The notes under the pieces were generated by a model that did no database searches, was not told the DNA's origin, and was given only the letters and a program-made list of their open reading frames with translations. Shown here one piece after another: positions 8,892-17,957 of a DNA stretch of 45,275 nucleotides. Position numbers and translations under genes: made by a program. The stretch is from Martelella alba (GTDB lineage Bacteria > Pseudomonadota > Gammaproteobacteria > Enterobacterales > Enterobacteriaceae), in the NCBI RefSeq assembly GCF_005217455.1, contig NZ_SZPQ01000038.1:1-45275 (forward strand). The letters run 5' to 3'. How positions within the stretch are numbered: the stretch's first letter is position 1; each line of letters opens with the position of its first letter.

Positions 8892-10124
8892 ATGGCAAAA
8901 GTATCGTTGGAAAAAGACAAGATTAAGTTTCTGCTGGTGGAGGGTGTGCACCAAACCGCGCTGGATACGTTGCGGCACGCCGGATATACCAATATCGAAT
9001 ACCATAAAGGCGCATTGGATACCGAGGCGCTCAAGGCATCCATCCGCGATGCCCATTTCGTCGGTATCCGATCCCGTACCCATTTGACGGAAGAGGTCTT
9101 CGCCGCCGCGGAAAAATTGGTGGCGGTGGGCTGTTTTTGCATCGGTACCAACCAGGTGAATTTGAAAGCCGCGCAAAAACGGGGCGTTCCGGTATTCAAT
9201 GCGCCTTTTTCCAATACCCGTTCTGTGGCGGAATTGGTGATCGGCGAAATGTTGCTGATGATTCGCGGCGTGCCGGAAGCCAATGCCAAGGCCCATCGCG
9301 GCCAATGGAACAAACAGGCGCGCGGCAGTTTTGAAGCCCGCGGCAAAAAGCTCGGCATTATCGGTTACGGTCATATCGGCACCCAACTGGGCATTCTGGC
9401 GGAAGGCCTGGGCATGCAGGTGTATTTCTATGATATCGAGAGCAAATTGCCGCTCGGCAATGCCCAACAGGTGGAATCCCTGCCTGCGCTGCTGGGGCTG
9501 AGCGATGTGGTTTCCCTGCACGTGCCGGATACCCCCTCCACTCGTAATATGGTGGGCAAAAATGAATTCGCCCAAATGAAGGACGGCGCGCTGTTCATCA
9601 ATGCCTCGCGTGGGACGGTGGTGGACATACCGGCGTTGTGCGACGCATTGTCCGCCAAACATTTGGCCGGCGCCGCCATTGATGTGTTTCCGGAGGAACC
9701 GGCCACGAACAGCGATCCGTTCCATTCGCCGCTGTGCGAGTTCGACAACGTGATCCTAACGCCGCATATCGGCGGTTCGACCGAGGAAGCGCAGGAAAAT
9801 ATCGGCGTGGAAGTGGCCGGCAAACTGGCGAAATATTCCGATAACGGCTCGACCTTGTCGGCAGTGAACTTCCCCGAGGTTTCGCTGCCCGAGCATGGCG
9901 TCAATGTCAGCCGCCTGCTGCATATCCACGAAAACCGTCCGGGCATCCTGACCCGTATCAACCAGATCTTCGCCGAGCAAAGCATCAATATCGCCGCGCA
10001 ATATCTGCAAACCACGCCGGAAATCGGTTATGTGGTGATCGATGTGGAAACCGATGCCGAGAACACCGCCTTGCAATTGCTCAAGGCGATCCCCGGCACC
10101 ATCCGCGCCCGCCTGTTGTACTAA
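8892..10124 (+). CDS. serA: D-3-phosphoglycerate dehydrogenase
   Basis: First enzyme of serine synthesis: oxidises 3-phosphoglycerate with NAD+ and is feedback-inhibited by serine. The ATG at 8892 (MAKVSLEKDK) gives 410 residues, as in E. coli; the frame is open a little further upstream without a family match. The Rossmann motif GIIGYGHIGTQLG is at about 157-169, the NASRGTVVDIPAL and TPHIGGSTEEAQ active-site segments follow, and the C-terminal ACT domain (about 338-410, HENRPGILTRINQIF) carries the serine-binding regulatory surface. It converges with fau. Its products feed glycine and the gcv system encoded downstream. Confidence 0.98.
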   Translation: MAKVSLEKDKIKFLLVEGVHQTALDTLRHAGYTNIEYHKGALDTEALKASIRDAHFVGIRSRTHLTEEVFAAAEKLVAVGCFCIGTNQVNLKAAQKRGVPVFNAPFSNTRSVAELVIGEMLLMIRGVPEANAKAHRGQWNKQARGSFEARGKKLGIIGYGHIGTQLGILAEGLGMQVYFYDIESKLPLGNAQQVESLPALLGLSDVVSLHVPDTPSTRNMVGKNEFAQMKDGALFINASRGTVVDIPALCDALSAKHLAGAAIDVFPEEPATNSDPFHSPLCEFDNVILTPHIGGSTEEAQENIGVEVAGKLAKYSDNGSTLSAVNFPEVSLPEHGVNVSRLLHIHENRPGILTRINQIFAEQSINIAAQYLQTTPEIGYVVIDVETDAENTALQLLKAIPGTIRARLLY

Positions 10125-10167
10125 AAGCCCTTCGCCGGCCGCGACTCCCGGGAGGAACGGCCGACGG

Positions 10168-10773
10168 CTAGGACCATTGCCAACGGCGTGAGGGCGTGAT
10201 GATTTCCGGTAAGGGAACGTCCCAGTCCTCGGCGGGTATCTCCGCCGCCTGCTGACAGTCGTGGGCCAAGCCGATGGGATAAAACCCCGCTTTTTGTCGC
10301 CAATCGCGCAGCGTGCGGTCGTAAAAACCGCCGCCCATGCCAAGACGCTGTCCCGTGGCGTCGAAAGCCACCAAAGGCGTAAAGAGCACATCCAGTTGGT
10401 CCGGCGGCAGAAGCCGGGTGACGTCCAGTCGGGGTTCGCTGATGCGTAGCCGGTTTACCACCAGTTCGGTGTCGGGCTCATAGCGTAAAAACAGCAGATG
10501 CCCTGGGCTGAACGGATGCAGTACCGGCAGGAAAACATGCCGGCCGCGCCGCCATAGGGCCTCAATCAGCGGCTGGGTATCCAGTTCCCCGTCAAAGGAC
10601 AAAAACAGCGCCAGCGCGCCGGCGGCAGCGACCCGCGGATGCGCCATGGCCCGTTCGGCGACAGCCTGTGCGGCGGCGGCCTGTTGTTGCGCGGTCAGCT
10701 CGCGTCGCGCTTTGCGGATCTGGTTGCGCAAACTCTGGCGCCGCAATGAAATGTCCGGCGATGGGATCATCAT
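10168..10773 (-). CDS. fau: 5-formyltetrahydrofolate cyclo-ligase family protein
   Basis: ATP-dependent ligase family that converts 5-formyltetrahydrofolate to 5,10-methenyltetrahydrofolate (YgfA in E. coli). The family motifs FLSFDGELDTQPLIEALW, VFLPVLHPF and the conserved GQRLGMGGGFYDRTL loop are present. The start is uncertain: ATG codons at 10773 and 10770 give about 200 residues, roughly 20 longer than E. coli YgfA at the N-terminus; the frame is open up to 10845 inside the 6S RNA gene, which is unlikely to be translated. It lies just downstream of ssrS on the same strand, the conserved ssrS-fau arrangement, and is probably made from read-through of 6S RNA. No strong ribosome site is visible. 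Confidence 0.93.
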   Translation of the reverse strand: MMIPSPDISLRRQSLRNQIRKARRELTAQQQAAAAQAVAERAMAHPRVAAAGALALFLSFDGELDTQPLIEALWRRGRHVFLPVLHPFSPGHLLFLRYEPDTELVVNRLRISEPRLDVTRLLPPDQLDVLFTPLVAFDATGQRLGMGGGFYDRTLRDWRQKAGFYPIGLAHDCQQAAEIPAEDWDVPLPEIITPSRRWQWS

Positions 10774-10801
10774 TGATAGGAAATACGTACAACCAAGAAG
10801 G

Positions 10802-10985
10802 GGGATCTCCGAGATGCCGTCGCAAGCTGTAACCCTTGAACCCATGGTTCAAGGTGAACGCAGCGTCGTAATCTTAAGGCTTCTCGGACAAACCGAGCAT
10901 GCTCACCAATTAACAAGCGCCACATTCTTGTGGTATCAAATATCGGCTCAGGGGACTGGCCCGCTGACGAACACCTCAGAGAAAT
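10802..10985 (-). ncRNA. ssrS: 6S RNA
   Basis: The reverse strand from 10985 begins ATTTCTCTGAGGTGTTCG and ends CATCTCGGAGATCCC, matching the closing stem of E. coli 6S RNA, with a length of 184 bases. The internal segments around the open-complex mimic (ACCACAAGAATGTGGCGC, GAGCATGCTCGG, TTGAACCATGGGTTCAAGG) are also recognisable. 6S RNA binds sigma-70 RNA polymerase in stationary phase and acts as template for product RNAs. It lies between zapA and fau on the same strand, as in other enterobacteria. Confidence 0.96.
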
Positions 10986-11032
10986 TTTATTTTTACGACC
11001 CGCCGCACCTAACCGGCCGGCGGCCGTCGTGA

Positions 11033-11362
11033 TCATTCGAACTGCGTACCCGGACGCTCGGTAATCCGGCCTTGCTCCACTAATGCCTGCTCGATGGTTT
11101 GCTGCAATAACCGGATCCGTTGTTCCATATTGGCCGCATAATCACGGGTTTTCAATCTTTCCTGCGCCAGTTCGTGACACACGTTCAACGCCGCGATGAA
11201 AACCAGTTGTTCTGTATTGGTGACTCTAGTTCTAACTTTGAGATCTTGCAACCGCTGATTAAGATCGTCCGCCGCCTGGTTCAACGCTTCTTGTTGTTCC
11301 GGCGGGCAGTTCACCCGTAACGTACGGCCAAAAATTTGAATATCTACCGGTTGTGCGGACAT
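11033..11362 (-). CDS. zapA: Cell division protein ZapA
   Basis: Small Z-ring associated protein that bundles FtsZ filaments. Starting at the ATG at 11362 ([12 protein letters not shown]) gives 109 residues, the E. coli length, with a strong GGAAGGTGG ribosome site just upstream; the frame is open five codons earlier. The N-terminal globular part contains [15 protein letters not shown] and [12 protein letters not shown]; the C-terminal half (about 70-100) is a long coiled coil ([20 protein letters not shown]). It is upstream of ssrS and fau and divergent from ygfB. Confidence 0.97.
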   Translation of the reverse strand: MSAQPVDIQIFGRTLRVNCPPEQQEALNQAADDLNQRLQDLKVRTRVTNTEQLVFIAALNVCHELAQERLKTRDYAANMEQRIRLLQQTIEQALVEQGRITERPGTQFE

Positions 11363-11544
11363 ACCACCTTCCTGCATTGTGCGACCGCGTCAACCCCCGA
11401 CCGTTATCGTTTGGCTGTTGCGGGGGCTTAGGCGGACGCAACTATAATCGATATAAAACAGAAGTTACAAGCCCTTTCTGGTATAGCCATGGACCTTGGT
11501 GGTAGCATAACACGAAGTTATCCTGCCAACGACGATGAATGCGC

Positions 11545-12123
11545 ATGTCCAGACAATTTACCTTTCCCGATTACGAGAACCTGAATCGATTGCTCGACCA
11601 GCAGGAACTGGCGCTGACGTCGGCGGAAATGCATGGTTTGCTAAGCGGCATGCTGTGCGGCGGCAGCCGCGGCGAGAGCTGGCAAAACCTGATGCATGAG
11701 CTGACCAACGAGGGAACGGCTTTCCCGCGGACGCTGGCCGAACCGTTGCGCCAACTGCATGAGGCCACCGCCCAGGCGTTGGACAGCGACGATTACGCCT
11801 TCCAGCTTTTTCTGCCCGATGAGGCGCGCGGTTCGGTATTCGACCGGGCGGACGCGTTGGCGGGTTGGGTGAATCATTTCCTGTTGGGGTTGGGCGTGGC
11901 TCAACCCAAGCTTGATGGGATCCGCGGCGATGTGCGCGAAGCCGTCGACGATCTGCGCAATATCGCCCAGCTCGGCTACGATGAGGATGAAGACCAGCAG
12001 TCACTGGCGCAATCGCTGGAGGAAGTGGTCGAATACGTCCGTATGGCGGCGATTCTTTGTCATAATGAATTCACTCGTCCGGCGGCGAACGGGCGGGAAG
12101 CGTCCGGGCCGACATTGCACTAA
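11545..12123 (+). CDS. ygfB: YgfB family (UPF0149) protein
   Basis: Member of the UPF0149/YgfB family; its cellular role in Enterobacterales is not established. Starting at the ATG at 11545 gives 192 residues, as in E. coli, although an in-frame ATG at 11539 is close and neither has a good ribosome site. The conserved blocks [37 protein letters not shown] and [20 protein letters not shown] are present and the C-terminus ends PTLH as in E. coli. It heads the ygfB-pepP-ubiH-ubiI gene string. Confidence 0.94.
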   Translation: MSRQFTFPDYENLNRLLDQQELALTSAEMHGLLSGMLCGGSRGESWQNLMHELTNEGTAFPRTLAEPLRQLHEATAQALDSDDYAFQLFLPDEARGSVFDRADALAGWVNHFLLGLGVAQPKLDGIRGDVREAVDDLRNIAQLGYDEDEDQQSLAQSLEEVVEYVRMAAILCHNEFTRPAANGREASGPTLH

Positions 12124-12273
12124 GACCTGGCCGGCGGCGGCCACCGCACGTTGCCGGCGGGCCGCGAACATCAATAATACGGAATGGTTAAGCCCGTCCG
12201 CGCATGCCAAGGGGTAGGCGACGGCAGGGGTTTGCCATGACTCTCACGAGGCAGGAGGAGGCAGGAGAAAGTG

Positions 12274-13587
12274 ATGACACCACAAGAATATTTACGCCGT
12301 CGTCAGGCCTTGCTGGCGAAAATGGCCCCGGCCAGCGCCGCCGTGATTTTCGCCGCGCCGGAGGCGACCCGTAACGCCGACAGTGAATATCCTTACCGTC
12401 AAAACAGCGATTTCTGGTATTTCACCGGCTTCAACGAACCCGAAGCCGCGCTGGTTATGATAAAAAGCGACGAGACTCACCACCATAGCGTGCTGTTCAA
12501 CCGGGTCAGGGATGAGACCGCGGAAATCTGGTTCGGCCGCCGACTGGGACAGGAGGCGGCGCCAACCCGATTGGGCGTGGATCGCGCCCTGCCCTGGGAC
12601 GAAATTAAAAATCAATTGCACCTGTTGCTTAACGGCCTTGATGTGGTGTATCACGCCCAAGGCGAGTATGCCTTTGCCGACGAACTGGTTTTCGCCGCCC
12701 TCGACAGGTTGCGGCGGGGATTTCGCCAGCAGCTGAGCGCGCCGACCACGCTTACGGATTGGCGTCCCTGGGTGCATGAACTGCGCCTGTTCAAATCGGC
12801 GGAGGAAATCGCCGTTATGCGCCGAGCCGGCGAAATCACCGCCCAGGGTCATACCCGCGCGATGCGGGCCTGCCGGCCGGGCATGTATGAATATCAGCTG
12901 GAAGGGGAAATCCTGCATGAATTCAATCGTCATGGCGCTCGTTATCCTTCCTATAACACCATCGTGGGCAGCGGCATCAACGGCTGTATTTTGCACTATA
13001 CCGAAAATGAAGCGGCAATGCGGGACGGCGATCTGGTGCTGATCGATGCCGGCTGCGAATACCTGGGCTATGCCGGCGATATCACCCGGACCTTTCCGGT
13101 GGGGGGGACATTCACGGCCGAGCAGCGCGCGGTCTACGATATCGTTCTGGCGTCGTTAAACCGTTCGCTGGCGCTGTTTCGGCCTGGCACCAGTATCCGC
13201 GAGGTCACGGAAGAAGTGGTGCGGATCATGGTCTCCGGTCTGATCGGGCTTGGCGTGGTGAAGGGCAATGTGGAAAAACTGATCGCCGAACAGGCCCATC
13301 GCCGGTTTTTCATGCACGGTCTGAGCCATTGGCTGGGGCTGGATGTTCATGACGTGGGCGATTACGGTTCCCCCGAGCGCGGCAGGGTATTGGAGCCGGG
13401 CATGGTCCTGACCATCGAGCCGGGCCTGTATATTGCCCAGGACGCCGATGTGCCGGCCGCTTATCAGGGTATCGGCATCCGGATTGAGGACAACATCGTG
13501 ATTACCGAGCAGGGCAACGAAAACCTGACCGACTCGGTCGTCAAAGATCCCGACGCCATCGAGGCCCTGATGGCGGCGGCGCGTTAA
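12274..13587 (+). CDS. pepP: Xaa-Pro aminopeptidase P
   Basis: Manganese-dependent aminopeptidase that removes N-terminal residues preceding proline. At 437 residues it is close to E. coli PepP (441). The N-terminal domain includes NSDFWYFTGFNEPEA and the C-terminal pita-bread domain has the metal ligands: Asp258 and Asp269 in LIDAGCEYLGYAGDITR, the histidine of HGLSHWLGLDVHD, and the glutamates of LTIEPGLY and GIRIEDNIV. AGGAG lies 6 bases before the ATG. It ends only three bases before ubiH, so the two are likely co-transcribed. Confidence 0.97.
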   Translation: MTPQEYLRRRQALLAKMAPASAAVIFAAPEATRNADSEYPYRQNSDFWYFTGFNEPEAALVMIKSDETHHHSVLFNRVRDETAEIWFGRRLGQEAAPTRLGVDRALPWDEIKNQLHLLLNGLDVVYHAQGEYAFADELVFAALDRLRRGFRQQLSAPTTLTDWRPWVHELRLFKSAEEIAVMRRAGEITAQGHTRAMRACRPGMYEYQLEGEILHEFNRHGARYPSYNTIVGSGINGCILHYTENEAAMRDGDLVLIDAGCEYLGYAGDITRTFPVGGTFTAEQRAVYDIVLASLNRSLALFRPGTSIREVTEEVVRIMVSGLIGLGVVKGNVEKLIAEQAHRRFFMHGLSHWLGLDVHDVGDYGSPERGRVLEPGMVLTIEPGLYIAQDADVPAAYQGIGIRIEDNIVITEQGNENLTDSVVKDPDAIEALMAAAR

Positions 13588-13590
13588 ACC

Positions 13591-14769
13591 ATGGCGATCA
13601 TCATTGTGGGCGGCGGCATGGCCGGCGCCACGCTGGCGCTGGCATTGTCCCGTATGACCGCAGGACGGCTTGCCGTCGATTTGGTGGAGGCCCGAACGCC
13701 CGATGGCCGTCCCCATCCCGGTTACGACGGACGGGCGCTGGCTTTGGCCGACGGCACATGCCGGCAATTGACCGCCATCGGCGTCTGGCCGGCGCTGCGG
13801 CCCGGCGCTTCGCCTATGGCGCGGGTGCAGGTCAGCGATCGCGGCCATTTCGGCAAAGTTTGGCTGGATGCCCGGGATTACGGCCTGGACGCCTTGGGTT
13901 ATGTGGTGGAACTGCATGAGGCCGGTCAACGGTTGTATGAATTGCTTCGCCGGGCGCCGGGGGTCAGGTTGCATTGTCCGGCCTCGGTGGCGTCCGTCGC
14001 CCGGCGCTCGGACGCTGTGGATGTCGCCCTGGACAATGGCGAGCATCTGACCGGCCGACTGCTGGTGGCCGCCGACGGCTCCCGCTCCCCCACAGCGGAG
14101 CAATGCGGCATAACATGGCGGCAATCGGATTACCGGCAACTGGCGGTGATAGCCAATATCACCACCGCCCGGGCGCTGGATAAAACGGCTTATGAGCGGT
14201 TTACCGAACACGGACCGCTGGCGTTGCTGCCGTTGTCCGCCGGTCGCGCCGCCGTGGTCTGGTGTTTGCCCGAGGAGCGGCGCGATGAGGTGGCGGGCTG
14301 GGATGACGCCGCTTTCCGAGACGCGCTGCAGCGGGTATTCGGCTGGTCGCTGGGGCGTATTCGGAAAGTGGGCCGGCGGCAGATCTATCCGCTGCGTCTT
14401 TTAACCGCCGCGGGACATATCGGCCATCGCCTGGCGCTGGTGGGTAACGCGGCGCAAACTCTGCATCCCATCGCCGGACAGGGATTTAATCTCGGTTTGC
14501 GCGATGTGATGACCTTGGCGGAAACGCTGGCTGAGGCGCATGGCCGCGGCGACGATCCCGGCGATTACCCGACACTGCGGCAGTATAGCCGGCGCCGTGG
14601 GCCCGATCAGACTAATGCCGTGAAGATGACCGACGGTCTTATCCATGTGTTCGCCAACGACTATCCCGCGCTGGTATTGGCCCGCAATTGGGGGCTGCAA
14701 ACCATGGCGCGCTGGCCCCTGCTGCGAAACGTCTTGGCGCGGCGCACCCTGGGCTGGGTTGAGCGCTGA
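13591..14769 (+). CDS. ubiH: 2-octaprenyl-6-methoxyphenol hydroxylase UbiH
   Basis: FAD-dependent monooxygenase that hydroxylates a ring carbon in ubiquinone synthesis (C1 position in current numbering), acting in the soluble Ubi complex. The 392-residue protein has the N-terminal FAD motif IIVGGGMAGATLAL, the mid-protein VAADGSRSPTAEQCGI motif and the second FAD motif GNAAQTLHPIAGQGFNLGLRD (about 286-306). The start ATG follows the pepP stop by three bases. It resembles the next gene ubiI over its whole length, as expected for paralogues. Confidence 0.95.
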   Translation: MAIIIVGGGMAGATLALALSRMTAGRLAVDLVEARTPDGRPHPGYDGRALALADGTCRQLTAIGVWPALRPGASPMARVQVSDRGHFGKVWLDARDYGLDALGYVVELHEAGQRLYELLRRAPGVRLHCPASVASVARRSDAVDVALDNGEHLTGRLLVAADGSRSPTAEQCGITWRQSDYRQLAVIANITTARALDKTAYERFTEHGPLALLPLSAGRAAVVWCLPEERRDEVAGWDDAAFRDALQRVFGWSLGRIRKVGRRQIYPLRLLTAAGHIGHRLALVGNAAQTLHPIAGQGFNLGLRDVMTLAETLAEAHGRGDDPGDYPTLRQYSRRRGPDQTNAVKMTDGLIHVFANDYPALVLARNWGLQTMARWPLLRNVLARRTLGWVER

Positions 14770-14799
14770 GATTGCCCCCTTGATTACAGGATTTCGGTT

Positions 14800-16029
14800 A
14801 TGCAAGCATTCGATGTGGTGATTAACGGCGGGGGTATGGTGGGGTTGGCCGTGGCCTGCGGATTGCAGGACAGCGGTCTGCGCGTCGCCGTGCTGGAGTC
14901 GCGGCCGCCGGAAGCCATTTGCGCCGCGGACGGACCGGCGTTGCGGGTTTCCGCCATCAACGCCGCCAGCCGGCGCTTGTTCGAGCGATTGGGGGTCTGG
15001 GACGATATCTCGGGGCTGCGAGCGGCCCCTTACCGGGGTATGGAAGTCTGGGAAAACGATAGCGGCGGCAAAATCGCCTTCGACGGCCGGATGCTGGGTT
15101 GCGGCGAGCTGGGGCACATCGTTGAAAATCCGGTCATACACCAGGCGCTCTGGCGCCGGGCCGACGGACTGGCGAACACCTCGCTTTATTGTCCGGCTTC
15201 GCCGAGGGATATCGCCTGGGGCGAAAACGAGGCTTTCATCACCCTTGACGACGGCAGGATGCTGACCGCCCGACTGGTGGTGGGCGCCGACGGCGCCGAA
15301 TCCTGGTTGCGCCGCTATGCCGCGATACCCGTCACTTTCTGGGATTATCGGCATCACGCTTTGGTGGCCGTGGTGCGCACCGAACGACCCCATGAGGGGA
15401 TAGCCCGGCAGGCGTTTCATGGCGACGGCATTCTGGCGTTTTTGCCGCTGTACCGGCCGGACTTATGTTCCATTGTCTGGTCGCTGCCGCCGCAGGAAGC
15501 CGAGCGCCGGCGTTTGCAGCCCGCGGCGCAATTCAACGCCGGGCTGGCGCGGCATTTCAACTTGGCCCTGGGCATTTGCGATGTGCAAAGCGAGCGGCTG
15601 ACCTTTCCTCTCACCGCGCGTTATGCCCGTGATTTCGCCGCCCACCGGCTGGCGCTGGCGGGGGATGCCGCCCACACCGTTCATCCCTTGGCGGGGCAGG
15701 GCGTCAATCTGGGCTTCATGGACGCCGCCGATCTGGTTTCGGAGATACGCCGCTTGCAGGCCGCCGGAAAAGATATCGGCCATTATCCCTATCTGCGTCG
15801 CTATGAACGCCGTCGCAAGCACAGTGCCGCGCTGATGCTGGCTGGTATGCAGGGATTCCGCCAACTGTTCGACGGCGATAATCCCGTGAAGAAATGGCTG
15901 CGCGATGCGGGTCTGCAGTTGGCCGACGCCCTGCCGGGCCTCAAGCCTCGCCTGATCCGGCAAGCCATGGGATTAAATGATTTGCCTGAGTGGCTGGCGC
16001 GGGAAACCGATTCGACTGAAAAAATCTAA
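14800..16029 (+). CDS. ubiI: 2-octaprenylphenol hydroxylase UbiI (VisC)
   Basis: FAD monooxygenase that carries out the C5 hydroxylation in ubiquinone synthesis; formerly VisC. The 409-residue protein shows FDVVINGGGMVGLAVACGL at the N-terminus (one residue different from the usual GxGxxG spacing context but intact), VGADGAESWLRR in the middle and GDAAHTVHPLAGQGVNLGFMDAADL for FAD. It follows ubiH by 30 bases and is probably the last gene of ygfB-pepP-ubiH-ubiI, ending at a terminator 55 bases downstream. Confidence 0.95.
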   Translation: MQAFDVVINGGGMVGLAVACGLQDSGLRVAVLESRPPEAICAADGPALRVSAINAASRRLFERLGVWDDISGLRAAPYRGMEVWENDSGGKIAFDGRMLGCGELGHIVENPVIHQALWRRADGLANTSLYCPASPRDIAWGENEAFITLDDGRMLTARLVVGADGAESWLRRYAAIPVTFWDYRHHALVAVVRTERPHEGIARQAFHGDGILAFLPLYRPDLCSIVWSLPPQEAERRRLQPAAQFNAGLARHFNLALGICDVQSERLTFPLTARYARDFAAHRLALAGDAAHTVHPLAGQGVNLGFMDAADLVSEIRRLQAAGKDIGHYPYLRRYERRRKHSAALMLAGMQGFRQLFDGDNPVKKWLRDAGLQLADALPGLKPRLIRQAMGLNDLPEWLARETDSTEKI

Positions 16030-16084
16030 TTCCGTGGTTTTTTTCCATTATTATTTCTAATCCGAAGCCCGTGGTCCCGCCGTT

Positions 16085-16113
16085 GCCTTGGTGAATTGCC
16101 GAGGCCTTTTGTT
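16085..16113 (+). terminator. Terminator after ubiI
   Basis: GCCTTGG (16085-16091) pairs with CCGAGGC (16099-16105), a 7-bp stem with one G-T pair and a 7-base loop, followed by CTTTTGTT. Confidence 0.7.
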
Positions 16114-16344
16114 ATCAAATTTTGTGTTCAGCCAGCCGCATTTCCATTTTATGCGCCGTTTTAAACTCTGAGTTAGCATATTATTCTGATGCTGCCCGCC
16201 GGATTTCCCGTTGCCGCCCAAATCACCCCATAATTTATTTTATGGTTTCGCCTGGAATTCGGTGGTACCTTCTCGCAAAGGGTATCGTTTGCGCGTCGGC
16301 GCGGGTATGGCGATGCCGCCGATTCGAATAATGAGAGGAAAAAG
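16114..16344 (+). promoter_or_regulatory. gcvTHP leader and promoter region
   Basis: Gene-free and relatively AT-rich. In E. coli the gcv operon is controlled here by GcvA, GcvR, Lrp and PurR. I see a TTGCCG (about 16210) and an AT-rich CATAATTTATTTTATGG stretch that could hold the -10, but no site clear enough to assign to a named regulator. No glycine riboswitch pattern was recognised. Confidence 0.35.
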
Positions 16345-17442
16345 ATGGCCCAGCAGACACCGCTGTATGAACAGCACATCGCATGCGGCGCAAAAATGGT
16401 GGATTTCCATGGCTGGATGATGCCGCTGCACTATGGTTCGCAGCTTGAAGAGCACCATCAAGTCCGGCGCGATGCCGGCATGTTCGATGTGTCTCATATG
16501 ACCATCGTTGATTTGCACGGCCCCCGTACCCGCGAATTCCTGCGTTACCTGCTGGCGAACGATGTCGCCAAGCTGACCCGGCCCGGCAAGGCCCTGTATA
16601 CCGGCATGCTGAACGCCTCCGGCGGGGTGATTGACGATCTGATAGTCTATTTCCTAAGCGAAAGCGATTTCCGCCTGGTGGTGAATTCCGCTACCCGCGA
16701 AAAAGATGTCGCCTGGGTGACCGAGCACGCGGCGCCTTACAATATCGCTATTACCGTGCGCGATGATTTGTCGCTGATTGCCGTGCAGGGGCCGCAGGCG
16801 CAGGCCAAGGCCGCCACAGTGTTCACCGCCGGACAGCGGACGGCGGTTGATGGCATGAAGCCCTTTTTCGGCGCGCAATGCGATGAGTTGTTTATTGCCA
16901 CAACCGGTTATACCGGCGAGGCGGGCTATGAAATCGCGCTGCCCAATGAGCGGGCCGCGGCGTTCTGGCAACAACTGCTGGCCGCCGGCGTCAAACCTTG
17001 CGGGCTTGGCGCCCGGGATACCTTGCGCTTGGAAGCCGGCATGAATCTCTACGGTCAGGAAATGGACGAAGGGGTTTCACCGTTGGCGGCCAATATGGGC
17101 TGGACCATCGCCTGGCAACCCGAAGACCGCGATTTTATCGGCCGCGCCGCTCTGGAAGCGCAGCGTCGCGCCGGCACCGAGCAACTGGTGGGACTGGTGA
17201 TGACGGAAAAAGGCGTGTTGCGCGGCGGCCAGACTGTGCAGTTCGTCGATGCCGACGGCAATGGGCGGCAGGGCATTGTCACCAGCGGCTCATTTTCCCC
17301 GACCCTGGGATGCAGCATTGCCCTGGCGCGAGTGCCGGCCGGTATCGGCCAGCAGGCTATAGTATTAATTCGTAACCGCGAAATGCCGGTTAAGGTGACC
17401 AAACCGGGTTTTGTACGCGCCGGTAAATCGGTCGTCCAATAA
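16345..17442 (+). CDS. gcvT: Glycine cleavage system T protein (aminomethyltransferase)
   Basis: Transfers the methylene group from the lipoyl arm of GcvH to tetrahydrofolate, releasing ammonia. The 365-residue protein has the family features: [21 protein letters not shown] and the FDVSHM block near the N-terminus, the folate-site [15 protein letters not shown] segment (about residues 192-206) and [23 protein letters not shown]. An AGAGGA ribosome site precedes the ATG. First gene of gcvTHP, with gcvH starting 26 bases after its stop. Confidence 0.97.
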   Translation: MAQQTPLYEQHIACGAKMVDFHGWMMPLHYGSQLEEHHQVRRDAGMFDVSHMTIVDLHGPRTREFLRYLLANDVAKLTRPGKALYTGMLNASGGVIDDLIVYFLSESDFRLVVNSATREKDVAWVTEHAAPYNIAITVRDDLSLIAVQGPQAQAKAATVFTAGQRTAVDGMKPFFGAQCDELFIATTGYTGEAGYEIALPNERAAAFWQQLLAAGVKPCGLGARDTLRLEAGMNLYGQEMDEGVSPLAANMGWTIAWQPEDRDFIGRAALEAQRRAGTEQLVGLVMTEKGVLRGGQTVQFVDADGNGRQGIVTSGSFSPTLGCSIALARVPAGIGQQAIVLIRNREMPVKVTKPGFVRAGKSVVQ

Positions 17443-17468
17443 TTAACTTTGTCAGAATGAGGAAGGCG

Positions 17469-17876
17469 ATGAGCACTGTGCCGACAGAATTGAAATATAC
17501 AAGTTCGCATGAATGGGTGCGTAACGAGGGCGACGGCATTTATACCGTCGGTATCACCGAACACGCCCAGGAACTGTTGGGCGACATGGTTTTTGTCGAT
17601 CTGCCGGAAATCGGCGCCGAATTCGCCGCCAGCGATGATTGCGCCGTCGCCGAATCGGTCAAGGCCGCTTCGGATATCTATGCTCCCATCAGCGGTGAGA
17701 TCGTGGCCATCAACGAAGATCTGGACGCATCGCCCGAACTGGTGAACAGCGCGCCTTACGCCGAAGGCTGGCTGTTTCAGATCAAGGCCGCCGATGAAAG
17801 TGAACTGGCCGGTCTGCTTGATGCCAATGCCTACGAGGCGACACTCGAAGAAGACGACGAAGACGACGACGAATAA
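17469..17876 (+). CDS. gcvH: Glycine cleavage system H protein
   Basis: Lipoyl carrier that shuttles the aminomethyl group between GcvP, GcvT and the lipoamide dehydrogenase. The lipoylated residue is Lys65 in [12 protein letters not shown], and [22 protein letters not shown] is the typical beta-barrel core. GAGGAAGG lies just before the ATG at 17469, which gives 135 residues against 129 in E. coli; the extra residues are a strongly acidic tail (EEDDEDDDE). Middle gene of gcvTHP. Confidence 0.97.
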   Translation: MSTVPTELKYTSSHEWVRNEGDGIYTVGITEHAQELLGDMVFVDLPEIGAEFAASDDCAVAESVKAASDIYAPISGEIVAINEDLDASPELVNSAPYAEGWLFQIKAADESELAGLLDANAYEATLEEDDEDDDE

Positions 17877-17882
17877 TCATGG

Positions 17883-17905
17883 GGTCCCGGCGTTGCGCCG
17901 GGACC
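17883..17905 (+). other. Intercistronic hairpin gcvH-gcvP
   Basis: A perfect 10-bp stem (GGTCCCGGCG with CGCCGGGACC) and a 3-base TTG loop, 6 bases after the gcvH stop. No U tract follows, so it looks like a messenger stability or processing element rather than a terminator. Confidence 0.6.
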
Positions 17906-17957
17906 TTCGCCGCAGGTGTATTCCCCCTTCCTATGCCCGATGCAGGAAATGTTGTAT

